Of a stretch of 64,000 nucleotides of DNA, positions 36,924 to 45,590 are shown piece by piece (position 1 is the first letter of the stretch; each line of letters opens with the position of its first letter). A program made the position numbers and the translations under genes. The notes under the pieces were generated by a model that had not been told where the DNA came from, searched no databases, and was given only the letters and a program-made list of their open reading frames with translations. The stretch covers positions 1 to 64,000 of the forward strand of contig NZ_SCFM01000001.1 in the NCBI RefSeq assembly GCF_004138295.1, read 5' to 3'. The DNA comes from Ectobacillus funiculus. GTDB taxonomy: Bacteria; Bacillota; Bacilli; Bacillales; Bacillaceae_G.

Positions 36924-39134
36924 CTAGTGATGTTTACCTTTATCCTTCTTATCTTTGTGTCCTGAGTTTTCTTTACTATTTCCCTTATTACTGTTCTGTT
37001 TTTGTAGTACAGCTGCTGGTGACGTGGCTGCCGGTGGTGCAATTACTGGCGGTATAACGTCAGGACTAGTCCCCTTAATGTACAGCTCATTATTCAATGT
37101 GTATACACTGCTTGGTTGTTGGGATCTGGATGTATCTGTTCCAAATGCTTTTATCATCGCTTTAAAAATAAGGTGTGAGATCTTTGTAGTATCTCCAAGC
37201 ATATAATTACCAAGACCGTTTTTTGCATACCCTGTCCAAACAGCCAGCGTATATTGTGGCGTGTAGCCGACAAACCAACTATCATTGGTTGCTTTAGATG
37301 GATATCCAAATTGACTGCTTGTCTTATTGTCAAAATTTGTTGTTCCCGTTTTTCCTGCTATGTCCAGACCAGGTATATGGGCTGTTGTGCCTGTTCCGTT
37401 AGAAGCATTTACTACACCACGAAGCATATCAGTAATCATATATGCTGTATAATCCTTCATAACACGATTGCTTTTTGGCTTAAAATTTATTTCCTTGCCA
37501 TCTGGAAAAACAACTTTTGTGACGAAATGAGGCTTTGTATACACACCACCGTTTGCAAATGCACCGTATGCTCCTGCCATTTCAAGAGGAGATACAGGGT
37601 TGCTTCCAATTGCGTAAGATTCATAAACCTGATCATTTGGGAATGTAATCCCAAGCGATTGCGCAAATTCTTTTGCTCTATTCAAACCGACTTTTTGTAA
37701 TGTCTTTAAAGCTGGAATATTTCGTGACTCTACTAAAGCATTCCGGATAGACATGGAGCCTTTGTACTCAGTATATGCATTTCGAATAGGCGTTCCATTA
37801 GAGTATTGATACGGTTCATCTACAACTTGGTGGTATGTCGACCATTTTAAGTTTTCAATCGCTGGACCGTAATCAAAGATCGGTTTAAATGTCGACCCCG
37901 CTTGACGCTTCATATCAATTGCCAAATTATTTCCCAGGAATGTTGCTTTGTATTCATTACGACCACTTCCAAGGGCACGTACTTCACCCGTTTTTGAGTC
38001 CATAAACGTGAAAGCTGCCTGAAAACGATCGTTCGGATAACTTACAATATCTTGTGTAGCCATGATTTTCTCAGCATACTGTTGCGCATTAGGGTCAAGG
38101 GTCATATAAATTTGCAGACCATCTGTACTGATATTGACATCTTTTAATTTGCTTTCAACTTCTTTCGTTGCAGCATCCAAAAACACTTCATATGGCATGC
38201 CTTCTTGATTGTTTCTCGGAACAAGGTCTTTCGTTACTGGAACCTTTATAGCGTCCTGCATTTGTTGTTCCGTAATGTATCCTTGTCTATGCATAGAAGC
38301 CAAGACAAGATTCCGGCGTTTTGTAGCTGCGGCTACGTTTTCTGGTTTAGAAGGATCGTAGTTATTTGGACTTTGTGGTAACCCAGCCAACATAGCAGCC
38401 TGTGGAAGCGTTAATTTTTTCAAATCATTTGATGCAATACCGTAGTAATTTTGCGCTGCGGCAGCAACTCCATAAGAACGATTCCCTAAGTTAATTTTGT
38501 TTAAATACATCATTAAAATATCGTGTTTAGAATATTTTTGTTCCAACTTGTACGATAAATACCATTCCTGTATTTTTCGTTTTAATGTTTTTTGAGGAGA
38601 CAAAAATGAGTTCTTAATTACTTGTTGTGTAATGGTACTTCCGCCTTGCGATCCGAAGCCCCCAGTCAAATTTTCCAAAATGGCTTTGCCAGTCCGTTTT
38701 ATGTCCACGCCGTGATGTTCATAAAAACGTGCGTCTTCAGTAGCAATAAATGCCTGTTCTAACACTTTTGGAACTTGATTGTAGGTAATTTTTGTCCTCC
38801 GTTCCTTTCCATATTCGTAGATAAAATTTCCATCCTTATCGTAAAATTTCGTTGATAATGGATCTGCTAATTTTGAAGCATCTATTGAAGGAGCATCCTT
38901 AATTATATAAAAGAAAACAGAAATTCCTGCCCCTATTGAAATGATACCCATTAGCAAACATGCAAGTAAGATCTTTTTCAAGAGAGGTCTTTTTTTGGGG
39001 GGCTTTTTAGTCCCAGGTTGCGTTTGTTGGCTTCTCTCTATTTGTTTTCGTTCCTCACGAGACTGATACGTTCCTGACATGATTCTTTGTTCTAGTTGTT
39101 TTCGCTCTTCACGAGAACGATATGCATCTGACAT
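36924..39134 (-). CDS. Class A penicillin-binding protein
   Basis: A bifunctional cell-wall synthase of 736 residues. The cytosolic N-terminus holds two copies of SREERKQ(L/I)E (about 6-14 and 24-32). TM at about 55-78. The transglycosylase domain (about 95-270) has EDARFYEHHGVD and GGSTITQQVIKN. The transpeptidase has active Ser in AGSTFKP (about 415-421), SRN (about 468-470) and KTGTT (about 595-599). The C-terminal tail is Lys/Asn/Ser-rich and ends in histidines. It resembles PBP1A/4-type enzymes; ponA itself is usually longer. ATG start after GAGAGGAAT. No partner gene adjacent. Confidence 0.93.
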   Translation of the reverse strand: MSDAYRSREERKQLEQRIMSGTYQSREERKQIERSQQTQPGTKKPPKKRPLLKKILLACLLMGIISIGAGISVFFYIIKDAPSIDASKLADPLSTKFYDKDGNFIYEYGKERRTKITYNQVPKVLEQAFIATEDARFYEHHGVDIKRTGKAILENLTGGFGSQGGSTITQQVIKNSFLSPQKTLKRKIQEWYLSYKLEQKYSKHDILMMYLNKINLGNRSYGVAAAAQNYYGIASNDLKKLTLPQAAMLAGLPQSPNNYDPSKPENVAAATKRRNLVLASMHRQGYITEQQMQDAIKVPVTKDLVPRNNQEGMPYEVFLDAATKEVESKLKDVNISTDGLQIYMTLDPNAQQYAEKIMATQDIVSYPNDRFQAAFTFMDSKTGEVRALGSGRNEYKATFLGNNLAIDMKRQAGSTFKPIFDYGPAIENLKWSTYHQVVDEPYQYSNGTPIRNAYTEYKGSMSIRNALVESRNIPALKTLQKVGLNRAKEFAQSLGITFPNDQVYESYAIGSNPVSPLEMAGAYGAFANGGVYTKPHFVTKVVFPDGKEINFKPKSNRVMKDYTAYMITDMLRGVVNASNGTGTTAHIPGLDIAGKTGTTNFDNKTSSQFGYPSKATNDSWFVGYTPQYTLAVWTGYAKNGLGNYMLGDTTKISHLIFKAMIKAFGTDTSRSQQPSSVYTLNNELYIKGTSPDVIPPVIAPPAATSPAAVLQKQNSNKGNSKENSGHKDKKDKGKHH

Positions 39135-39213
39135 GATTCCTCTCTCCTATGTTTAATCTATTGATGAAGAAGAACTATGTTAAGTAAAGTTCTTATTTAC
39201 TGTACGATGGGCA

Positions 39214-39513
39214 TTATATTTGAACTAACACGTTCTCCTTTATAATGCGCACATAACGTACTAAAGAGGAGTCGATAATAGAATCTCTCTTTTCTGTAAA
39301 ATTCCTATCCTGTATAAGCATGCGGTTAACGTTCTGTTTTGTCTTTTCTAGACTAGACATTATACATGAAACAAGTATCCATATCGATAAAATTAAGGAC
39401 AGCATTCCTACTATTCTTTTGATGTAAACATACGTGTTATCTATAAATATTTCATAAATACCATAGATAGAGCCGAAAAAAATGACGATAAAATCGTGTA
39501 TAGAAATTCTCAT
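39214..39513 (-). CDS. Small membrane protein, unknown function
   Basis: 99 residues with two hydrophobic segments (about 5-25 and 33-55) and a charged C-terminal half. Not recognised. ATG eight bases after AAGGAG. It lies 80 bases upstream of the PBP gene on the same strand, so the two may be co-transcribed. Confidence 0.6.
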   Translation of the reverse strand: MRISIHDFIVIFFGSIYGIYEIFIDNTYVYIKRIVGMLSLILSIWILVSCIMSSLEKTKQNVNRMLIQDRNFTEKRDSIIDSSLVRYVRIIKENVLVQI

Positions 39514-39950
39514 CGGTTTCACTCCTTCGAACTACCATTTATATTTATTCGCAAGAGATCTTATTTTTAAGGGGGTAGGATAAAAATTTTAACAACCTTT
39601 TTTATGTGTTCTTCAATAATGTAGTTTGCCTTCTAAACCGAGAGACAGTAGATATGGTATCAATATCTTTTTATATAATCCGATGAATCAGGAAATTTTT
39701 TACATAGTAGAAGTAATGTGAGTATGGTGATGAGTAAAGTTGATTTTGTGAGATAGTGAAATTTCGCTTATGTTTCTCACATTTACGAAAAGTATACAAA
39801 AGGTATATGCTTTCGGTAATTGGATGTGAAAAAAGCCTTAGGATGAAAATTTTCGATAAACAGGTAGGAAGAAGATAAGGGGAATATAGGATAACGGATA
39901 GGGGCCTTTAACGGCAGTTTCTGAAAAATTGGAATATTTTACTTAGAAAT
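39514..39950. other. Gene-free AT-rich gap
   Basis: About 440 bases with no convincing frame. One imperfect stem, GTGAGA...TCTCAC enclosing AGTGAAATTTCGCT, is at about 39748-39780. Nothing else was recognised. Confidence 0.4.
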
Positions 39951-39952
39951 TA

Positions 39953-40003
39953 TTGACAAAAGATAAAAATACAATTATTATCATTATTGATAATGATAAT
40001 AAA
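39953..40003 (+). promoter_or_regulatory. Promoter with Fur/Zur-like palindrome
   Basis: TTGACA at 39953 and an AT-rich -10 near 39976-39984 are overlapped by a perfect inverted repeat TTATTATCATTA-TTGA-TAATGATAATAA (about 39976-40003). The GATAATGATAAT unit matches the Fur/Zur box style, but the site could equally be the operator of the regulator it precedes. Confidence 0.55.
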
Positions 40004-40030
40004 ACATGGCAATAAAGCAAGGTGATAATG

Positions 40031-40576
40031 ATGAATGAAAAAGCAAATCTAATTTTACATCCAGTTCGCATGCAAATTGTGCAAACCTTAATAGGAGGTC
40101 GCAGGCTTACTGTACAGGAAATGGGGCAACGGTTATTAGCTGTACCGCAGGCTACGCTGTATCGGCATTTAAACAAGCTGGTTCAGGGCGGAGTCATTGA
40201 GGCTGTGGAGCAGCATCAAGTGCGCGGTGCGGTGGAGAAGGTATATGCCTTATCTAGCGGTGGTGTTATTTCTCCACAGGAATTTATGGAAAGCTCAAAT
40301 GAAGCAAAGATGGAGGTATTCATCCAATTTGTGAGCGGTTTAATTAACAACTTTGGCAGCTATGTAAACCAAGAAAAAGCTGATTTTGTAAAGGACGGAG
40401 CTACATTCCGGCAGGCTGAACTACATATGAATGATGATGAGTTTCAAGAGTTTGCTCAAGGCATCGCGGCGGTATTTCAAAAGTTTATTCAAAATGACCC
40501 TCGCGATGATCGGAAAAAGCGGACTATAGCGACAATTATTATCCCTGATGCGGGGAAGGGAGTGGATGAATCGTGA
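40031..40576 (+). CDS. Winged-helix transcriptional regulator (ArsR/HTH_20-like)
   Basis: 181 residues. An N-terminal winged helix-turn-helix (about 5-75: LILHPVRMQIVQTL, then VPQATLYRHLNKLVQGGVIE) is followed by a helical C-terminal domain of unknown ligand. It ends with GTGA overlap to a truncated hydrolase gene, and a CPBP protease follows; such small regulator-hydrolase-membrane sets occur in Bacillus. ATG behind AAGGTGATA; three starts lie close together. It probably controls its own operon through the upstream palindrome. Confidence 0.8.
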   Translation: MNEKANLILHPVRMQIVQTLIGGRRLTVQEMGQRLLAVPQATLYRHLNKLVQGGVIEAVEQHQVRGAVEKVYALSSGGVISPQEFMESSNEAKMEVFIQFVSGLINNFGSYVNQEKADFVKDGATFRQAELHMNDDEFQEFAQGIAAVFQKFIQNDPRDDRKKRTIATIIIPDAGKGVDES

Positions 40577-40734
40577 GTTATGAAGTCAAAGAAGAGAATG
40601 TAGTTATTCAAAGTGAAGTAAAGCTAGCTGGGACCGTGACGATTCCAAATGGGGAGTCTGTGTATCCGGCGGTACTGATTCTCCCAGGTAGCGGTAATAG
40701 TGACCGTGATGGTAGTGGGGGAGGATTATCTTGA
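40573..40734 (+). pseudogene. Alpha/beta hydrolase, N-terminal remnant
   Basis: A 53-codon frame starts with GTG overlapping the regulator stop. Its product matches only the N-terminus of YqkD-type alpha/beta hydrolases: VKLAGTVTIPNGES, YPAVLILPGSGNSDRDG. After DRDG the usual 250 residues are missing and the frame runs into GSGGGLS and a stop. The catalytic Ser, Asp and His are lost. It overlaps the next start by four bases (TTGA). Confidence 0.75.
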
Positions 40735-41480
40735 AGCACGTTAAATTAGCTATTTTTCTTGCCATTTTATGTGTAATCGGTCTCTTATGCGGCATCCCAT
40801 ATATGATAGCAACTATAGGAGATACATTAGCAGGTACAAAGGTTCCTGTTGCTACAGTGATTATTGCATCCGTTGTACAAGGAACGATTCTAGCCTTTGT
40901 ACTCGGTTGGCTCGGCTTAATGATGGGAGAGGCTGTAGGACTTGGTGCCCCTATTTTTCGAAGCTGGATTTTAAAAACAGGAGAAGTTGGTTTTCAGAAG
41001 AGAGATGTTTGGCAAGCTATTATACTTGGGGGAATAGGCGCGCTGGTTGTTATTGGATTGGAGCTGTTTGTTTTCCGGCCACTTATTCCAGAGCTGGTAA
41101 GTATGGACAGCAAGGTTTCCCCTTTAGTAGGGATGCTAACCTTTCTACAGGGAGGAGTGTATGAGGAGGTGCAGCTGCGTCTGTTTCTCATGACCTTGAT
41201 TGTCTGGGTGCTTTCTAGAGTGTTTCGAAAGCAGCAAGGGTTGAAGCCTTGGATGTACTGGACAGGAATACTAGGAGCAGCTCTTTTATTCGGAATAGCT
41301 CATTTTCCGGCAGTACAGCAACTGTTTGGTGAAATCACACCGATTCTCTTTGCTCGCACAATTATACTCAATGGTCTTATCGGTCTGCTTTGCGGTTATT
41401 TGTATTGGAAAAAAGGGTTAGAGTATGCGATGATTGCGCATGCGGTTGGAGATATTGTACTTCATGGCTTATATGCTTAA
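40731..41480 (+). CDS. CPBP-family intramembrane metalloprotease
   Basis: 249 residues with about seven membrane segments. The CPBP (Abi, CAAX-protease) motifs are present: EEVQLRLF (EExxxR, about 144-151), FGIAHFPAV (FxxxH, about 186-194) and AMIAHAVGD (HxxxD, about 234-242). Such proteins cleave within membranes; bacterial roles include bacteriocin immunity. TTG start seven bases after GGGGGAGG, overlapping the truncated hydrolase. Part of the regulator operon. Confidence 0.85.
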   Translation: MKHVKLAIFLAILCVIGLLCGIPYMIATIGDTLAGTKVPVATVIIASVVQGTILAFVLGWLGLMMGEAVGLGAPIFRSWILKTGEVGFQKRDVWQAIILGGIGALVVIGLELFVFRPLIPELVSMDSKVSPLVGMLTFLQGGVYEEVQLRLFLMTLIVWVLSRVFRKQQGLKPWMYWTGILGAALLFGIAHFPAVQQLFGEITPILFARTIILNGLIGLLCGYLYWKKGLEYAMIAHAVGDIVLHGLYA

Positions 41481-41491
41481 AAAAAATGCTT

Positions 41492-41602
41492 CATAAAGAA
41501 AACTTGCCGATTGGTGAGCCCTACTTATACTTTGTTCCTAAAATTTCTCACTACGTCAAATGATCTTCCCGCTAGAAATTTATACTTTCTTAAAGTGCAA
41601 AG
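41492..41602 (-). repeat. Interspersed hairpin repeat, inverted copy with internal deletion
   Basis: Read on the minus strand it begins TTGCACTTTAAGAAAGTATA, keeps AAATTTCTAG...GAGAAATTTTAGGA and ACAAAGTATAAG, then jumps to GGGCTCACCAATCGGCAAG and TTTTCTTTA. It lacks the CTCTGTCTTCGCCC spacer. It sits between convergent genes. Confidence 0.85.
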
Positions 41603-41603
41603 T

Positions 41604-41649
41604 AAAAAAAGCTAATCATCTATATAATAGACGATTAGCTTTTTTTTTC
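41604..41649. terminator. Bidirectional terminator between CPBP and LtaS-family genes
   Basis: AAAAAAAGCTAATCATCTAT can pair with its complement ending GATTAGCTTTTTTTTT. A and T runs flank both sides. Confidence 0.85.
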
Positions 41650-41690
41650 TATTCCAATCACTTTTCCAAATACTGTCTTGGATTTCATCA

Positions 41691-43613
41691 TTAGTGGTTG
41701 TAATTATACTTCGAACTGTCTACAGGTGTAAATCCTTCCGGTGTGTAGAAACGCAATAAATCCTCATATACTACCTTGTCAGAAAGGCTTAGCTTTGTTT
41801 GGACAAGCTGTTCCATGCGTTTGATTTCATCATTGAGCTCTATTGGATTTCCTGTTGCAGAATCAAAATATTTACCATTTAATGCAGTAACAGTCGGACT
41901 TACAAAGTTGCCGTTGCGGAAAGCAACAACCTGCTGATGGTTAGCTGATAATAAATCTGTACCAAATTGCAAATAATTCTTTGTATCAGTGCCCAGCAAG
42001 TGAAGCAACGTTGGGAGAACATCAATTTCCCCGCCATATTGATGCATGACACCGCCTTTTATGCCAGGTACATGGATAATTAACGGTACGCGTTGTAATT
42101 GAGCATCTTCAAAAGGTGTAATGTCCTTACCTAGAACTTGAGACATTGCTTTATCATGATTCTCTGAGATGCCGTAATGATCACCATAGAGAACAATGAC
42201 AGAATTATCATATAATCCAGATTGCTTTAAATAATCAAAGAAGCTTTGGACGGATTCATCTAGGTAACGTGCTGTTTGGAAATACGTGTCAACAGAAGCG
42301 TCACCTGTTTGAGCCGGCTCAATTGTCGCATCTTCCTTACTGATTGGATAAGGAAAATGGTTGGATAATGTAATAAATTTTGCGTAGAACGGCTGCTTTA
42401 AAGTTTGAAGCATCGGAATAGATTCCTGAAAGAATGGTTTATCTTTTAAGCCATAGTTTAACACATCATTTGCGTTCATATCATAGTAGCTTGCGTCGAA
42501 AAAGTGATCAAAGCCAAATGATTTATAAATCTGATCTCGGTTCCAGAAAGTTCTGTAGTTGCCATGGAACACAGCTGATGTATACCCTTGTTGACCTAAA
42601 ATAGCTGGTGCAGCCTGGAATGTATTTTGTGCCTTTGTTGAAAATACAGATCCCTGTGGTAAACCAAACAAAGAGTTTTCTAACATAAATTCTGCATCAG
42701 ATGTTTTACCTTGTCCTGTTTGGTGGAAAAAGTTATCAAAGTACAGCGTGTTAGCGTCCTTTGTTAATGAATTTAAAAATGGAGTTACTTCTTGACCATT
42801 TAAGTTGTAGTTAATTAAAAAGTTTTGGAACGATTCCAAATGAATATAAATGACATTCATACCCTTTGCTTTTCCAAAATACTCCGGGTTAGGACTTGCG
42901 TAATTTGACTTTACATTGTTAAGAACAGTTGTAACATCATTGCCGTCTGCGAAAACTCGCTGGGAAGATGACTTCGCGCTTTGAATCGCATCGTAAATGG
43001 TATAATTATATGCCCCTAAATATTTCACAATATAGGTACGGTCGAATGTTCGTGATAACAATTGTGGACGGTCAGATTCTGCCAACATTAAATTTGCACT
43101 GAAAATGGCAATGGCCACTAGAAATACTAAGGACACCTTATGCTTCCCTACACGAACCGATTCGCGTTTTACGAATTTTGCTGCTACCAACGTAATTAAA
43201 ATGATTAAATCTATGAAATAGAAAATATCATGTGCTTTTAATAAAGCTAGAACACTTCCGCCCATATCACCAAAGTTTTTCGTTTGAGTAAGAGTCGGAA
43301 ATGTAATAAAGTCACTAAAAAATCGGTAATAGACAATATTGGCATATAAAACAAAGGACAAAATAAAATTCATTACAATAATACGGGTATAAACCTTTTT
43401 ACCTTTCGCCAGTAATGCAAGTCCAAGGAAAAATAGAGCTGAACTTATGGGATTGATAAACAAGAGAAATTTCTGTATAGAATTACTAATTCCTAGATTA
43501 AATTCAACACGATAGGCAACATAGGATTTTGCCCAAAATAATACTACTGCCAAAATAAAAAAACCAAGATGGTTGCTTAAAAAGCGTTGTGCTTTGTTCA
43601 CTAAAATCTTCAT
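41691..43613 (-). CDS. ltaS: Lipoteichoic acid synthase-family protein
   Basis: A 640-residue polyglycerolphosphate synthase using phosphatidylglycerol to build lipoteichoic acid. Five membrane segments (about 10-185) precede an extracellular sulfatase-like domain. The manganese site is seen as YIHLESFQNF (Glu near 258), the active threonine in GQGKTSDAEF (near 303), and LYGDHYGISENHDKA (near 480). B. subtilis has four paralogues (LtaS, YfnI, YqgS, YvgJ); which one this equals is not certain. ATG at 43613 with AGAGGTG upstream. Monocistronic. Confidence 0.88.
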   Translation of the reverse strand: MKILVNKAQRFLSNHLGFFILAVVLFWAKSYVAYRVEFNLGISNSIQKFLLFINPISSALFFLGLALLAKGKKVYTRIIVMNFILSFVLYANIVYYRFFSDFITFPTLTQTKNFGDMGGSVLALLKAHDIFYFIDLIILITLVAAKFVKRESVRVGKHKVSLVFLVAIAIFSANLMLAESDRPQLLSRTFDRTYIVKYLGAYNYTIYDAIQSAKSSSQRVFADGNDVTTVLNNVKSNYASPNPEYFGKAKGMNVIYIHLESFQNFLINYNLNGQEVTPFLNSLTKDANTLYFDNFFHQTGQGKTSDAEFMLENSLFGLPQGSVFSTKAQNTFQAAPAILGQQGYTSAVFHGNYRTFWNRDQIYKSFGFDHFFDASYYDMNANDVLNYGLKDKPFFQESIPMLQTLKQPFYAKFITLSNHFPYPISKEDATIEPAQTGDASVDTYFQTARYLDESVQSFFDYLKQSGLYDNSVIVLYGDHYGISENHDKAMSQVLGKDITPFEDAQLQRVPLIIHVPGIKGGVMHQYGGEIDVLPTLLHLLGTDTKNYLQFGTDLLSANHQQVVAFRNGNFVSPTVTALNGKYFDSATGNPIELNDEIKRMEQLVQTKLSLSDKVVYEDLLRFYTPEGFTPVDSSKYNYNH

Positions 43614-43923
43614 AATTCACCTCTGCTAATCTAATTTCATGGTAGTAAGCTTGTAGTTTTTTAGTTTGTAAAAACAAAATTACGCTTTGGATTCGAACAG
43701 ACAACTAAAGGTCACAAAACACATTATAATATTATTGAAGCAGGTCTTCAACTTTCTCTTAACATTTCCTTAATAATTTACAATGAAAAAATGGTTTTAT
43801 ATGGATTGTAGAGTAACTGGATTATGTCATCTTTATAAAAGAAGAAAAAGATAGATTAGAAAGGAGTATACGGTGGTAAACCTTAACTAGTCGCGGGAAA
43901 CTACTAGAAAACTAGCAGGTTTC

Positions 43924-44048
43924 TTTACACTTGCAAGAAAAAGATATTTCCAACCAGAAGCGAATTTGACATAATGGTAATTTTTAATAATTAAGTAGAG
44001 GTGCAACTGCACCTGCACCTCTGTCCTCGCCTAACGGCTCGCCGATCT
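43924..44048 (+). repeat. Interspersed hairpin repeat, degenerate copy
   Basis: TTTACACTTGCAAGAAAAAG, CGAATTTGACATAATGG and CTCTGTCCTCGCCTAACGGC are recognisable; the closing stem stops after CTCGCCGATC. Highly diverged. The surrounding gap (43614-44227) holds no gene. Confidence 0.65.
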
Positions 44049-44227
44049 ATCAGTAATCAATGCGACCAAATTAAGAATTTCATTGTAACCCGTTTAGGGA
44101 GAAGATAACTTAAGTTTGAGAATTATTCTTCATTTTCCGTGACCTTGATGCAACCCGTGTAAAAGACAAAAAGTGCCTTTTGCATGGGTGTTCTCCCATG
44201 GGGCAGAGTGGACTAGGTCTGCTTTTT

Positions 44228-44334
44228 TACACTATAGAAAAGTATCAGTTTCCAGCTAGAAGTTATTTGACGTAGTCGGAAACTTTAGGGATACAGTGTA
44301 AGTGCAACTATGCCCAATCAGTGGGTTTTCTTTA
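44228..44334 (+). repeat. Interspersed hairpin repeat with internal deletion
   Basis: TACACTATAGAAAAGTATCA opens it. Inner arms AGTTTCC and GGAAACT covary against other copies. ATACAGTGTAAGTGCAACTA follows, then CCCAATCAGTGGG and TTTTCTTTA. Its last bases supply the stop codon of the minus-strand gene ending at 44332. Confidence 0.85.
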
Positions 44335-44628
44335 ATGTATATTTTGCTTCGACACAGAAATGGGCGACCCCGTAGAGGTATGTTGGTTTACCCATTCACG
44401 AGTTGTATCAGAAACGGCCGACCAGTTTGGGATTTGCTCGCTATGTTGTTGAATCCAGCTCATGCAAAACTGAGGGTCGATGTTATGCTGCTCACATTGA
44501 GATAAGAAAGACTGAACGGTAGATTCATTACAGTTTTCCCATGATCCGCAAGTTGTGCGCCAAATGTTCTCCATTGTACCCTGGATAGAAGAATTAGTGG
44601 AATTTGTGAACTGATTTTGGTTCGGCAT
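44332..44628 (-). CDS. Small Gln/Asn/Ser-rich hypothetical protein
   Basis: 98 residues, no membrane segment, with three cysteines (CGSWENC, QC, FC) and many Asn, Gln, Ser. I do not recognise it; composition would suit a spore-coat or secreted small protein, but this is a guess. Strong AAGGAGG ahead of the ATG. Its stop codon lies within the end of a repeat copy, so the original C-terminus may have been altered. Confidence 0.6.
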   Translation of the reverse strand: MPNQNQFTNSTNSSIQGTMENIWRTTCGSWENCNESTVQSFLSQCEQHNIDPQFCMSWIQQHSEQIPNWSAVSDTTREWVNQHTSTGSPISVSKQNIH

Positions 44629-44771
44629 AAGAATTCCTCCTTGTCATAAGCTAATAGTGCTCTAAAAGACACATACACAGTATGTCCAAAGAGGTTAAAA
44701 TCATGTAAAGTTACGTAGGTAGTTACGATCATTATCATGAGGTATCTAGTGTTTCTGCTTTGGTTTCCCTC

Positions 44772-45281
44772 TTAAACGATTTCTGGGGCCTCCATACCGA
44801 TTTGGCTCCATTCCTCTTTAGCAGGACCGTATATGCCTGGAACGATTAGATCTGCTTGCCGCATAAGAATGGTCATTTGACCACGGTGATGGATTTGATG
44901 GTTGATGAGGATAGAAAGGGCCATTCCTTTCGTCCAGCCTGCTTGTCCGAACATGTTACATGTTTCTTGCAATGTTTCATCTGTCCATTGCGTTTGAACT
45001 GCTTTGGCTAAGGCTTGGCTCACTTGACGATAGGCATCGGCAATTTCCTTTGCAGTAGCAGGAAGATCAGTATTGTGGGCAGGTGCGTCGAAGAGTAAGC
45101 CTGTTTGTCCCATAATACTTGAAAGAGCTGTGACGAGGTGCCAAGCAAGACCGCCCAAGGTACGATCATTTGGTTTAACAGCCTGCTTGAGAGACTCATC
45201 TGTTAATACATCAAGCACTTTTTGTGTAGAAGAACTTTCGAACTCCCATGCTTTATTAAAACCAGCGGTAGATAAAAACAT
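44772..45281 (-). CDS. DinB-family protein
   Basis: A 169-residue four-helix metal-binding protein of the DinB/YfiT fold. The three histidine ligands appear in GGLAWHLV (about 43-50) and ILINHQIHHRGQM (about 123-135). Members include bacillithiol-S-transferases and detoxification enzymes; the substrate here is unknown. ATG after AAGGAGGGTTTATAC. It is preceded on the same strand by the terminator of the isomerase gene, so it is transcribed on its own. Confidence 0.85.
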   Translation of the reverse strand: MFLSTAGFNKAWEFESSSTQKVLDVLTDESLKQAVKPNDRTLGGLAWHLVTALSSIMGQTGLLFDAPAHNTDLPATAKEIADAYRQVSQALAKAVQTQWTDETLQETCNMFGQAGWTKGMALSILINHQIHHRGQMTILMRQADLIVPGIYGPAKEEWSQIGMEAPEIV

Positions 45282-45370
45282 GTATAAACCCTCCTTATGT
45301 AAATCAAGTTATCTAATTTATATTGTACAACCTTCAGTTAATATTTTCCATCTTAAAGTGTAAAAATAAA

Positions 45371-45401
45371 GAAGGCGTGAAAGATAATAGCCACGCCTTC
45401 C
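45371..45401 (-). terminator. Terminator of the isomerase gene
   Basis: GAAGGCGTG/CACGCCTTC stem with a T-rich tail on the minus strand. Confidence 0.75.
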
Positions 45402-45503
45402 TTATTGTTGTCGTTCCTCCAAAGCATCAGTAGAAACGAGCCGCTTTTATTATGCGTTCCTCTCGCATGTATAGTTGCCATGCGGGGACGTTTCAGCAAC
45501 GCT

Positions 45504-45582
45504 TTTATCATTTTCCGACAGAAGACCCCCACTTCAAGCACGTGACGTGAGCATTAGCGAGTAGGTGGGGGTAGTTCAATTC
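45504..45582 (+). repeat. Palindromic repeat, left copy
   Basis: Starts TTTATCATTTTCCGACAGAA, then ACCCCCAC...GTGGGGGT (8-bp perfect arms) and ends TAGTTCAATTC. Nearly identical to 49501-49581 in the same orientation. The arm sequence is reminiscent of end hairpins of IS200/IS605-type elements. Confidence 0.85.
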
Positions 45583-45590
45583 CGCTTTAC

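Noticed and set aside
45425-45440. 16-base match CATCAGTAGAAACGAG shared with 62029-62044
   Set aside because: Flanks do not extend the match; too short to claim a repeat without a genome-wide count.
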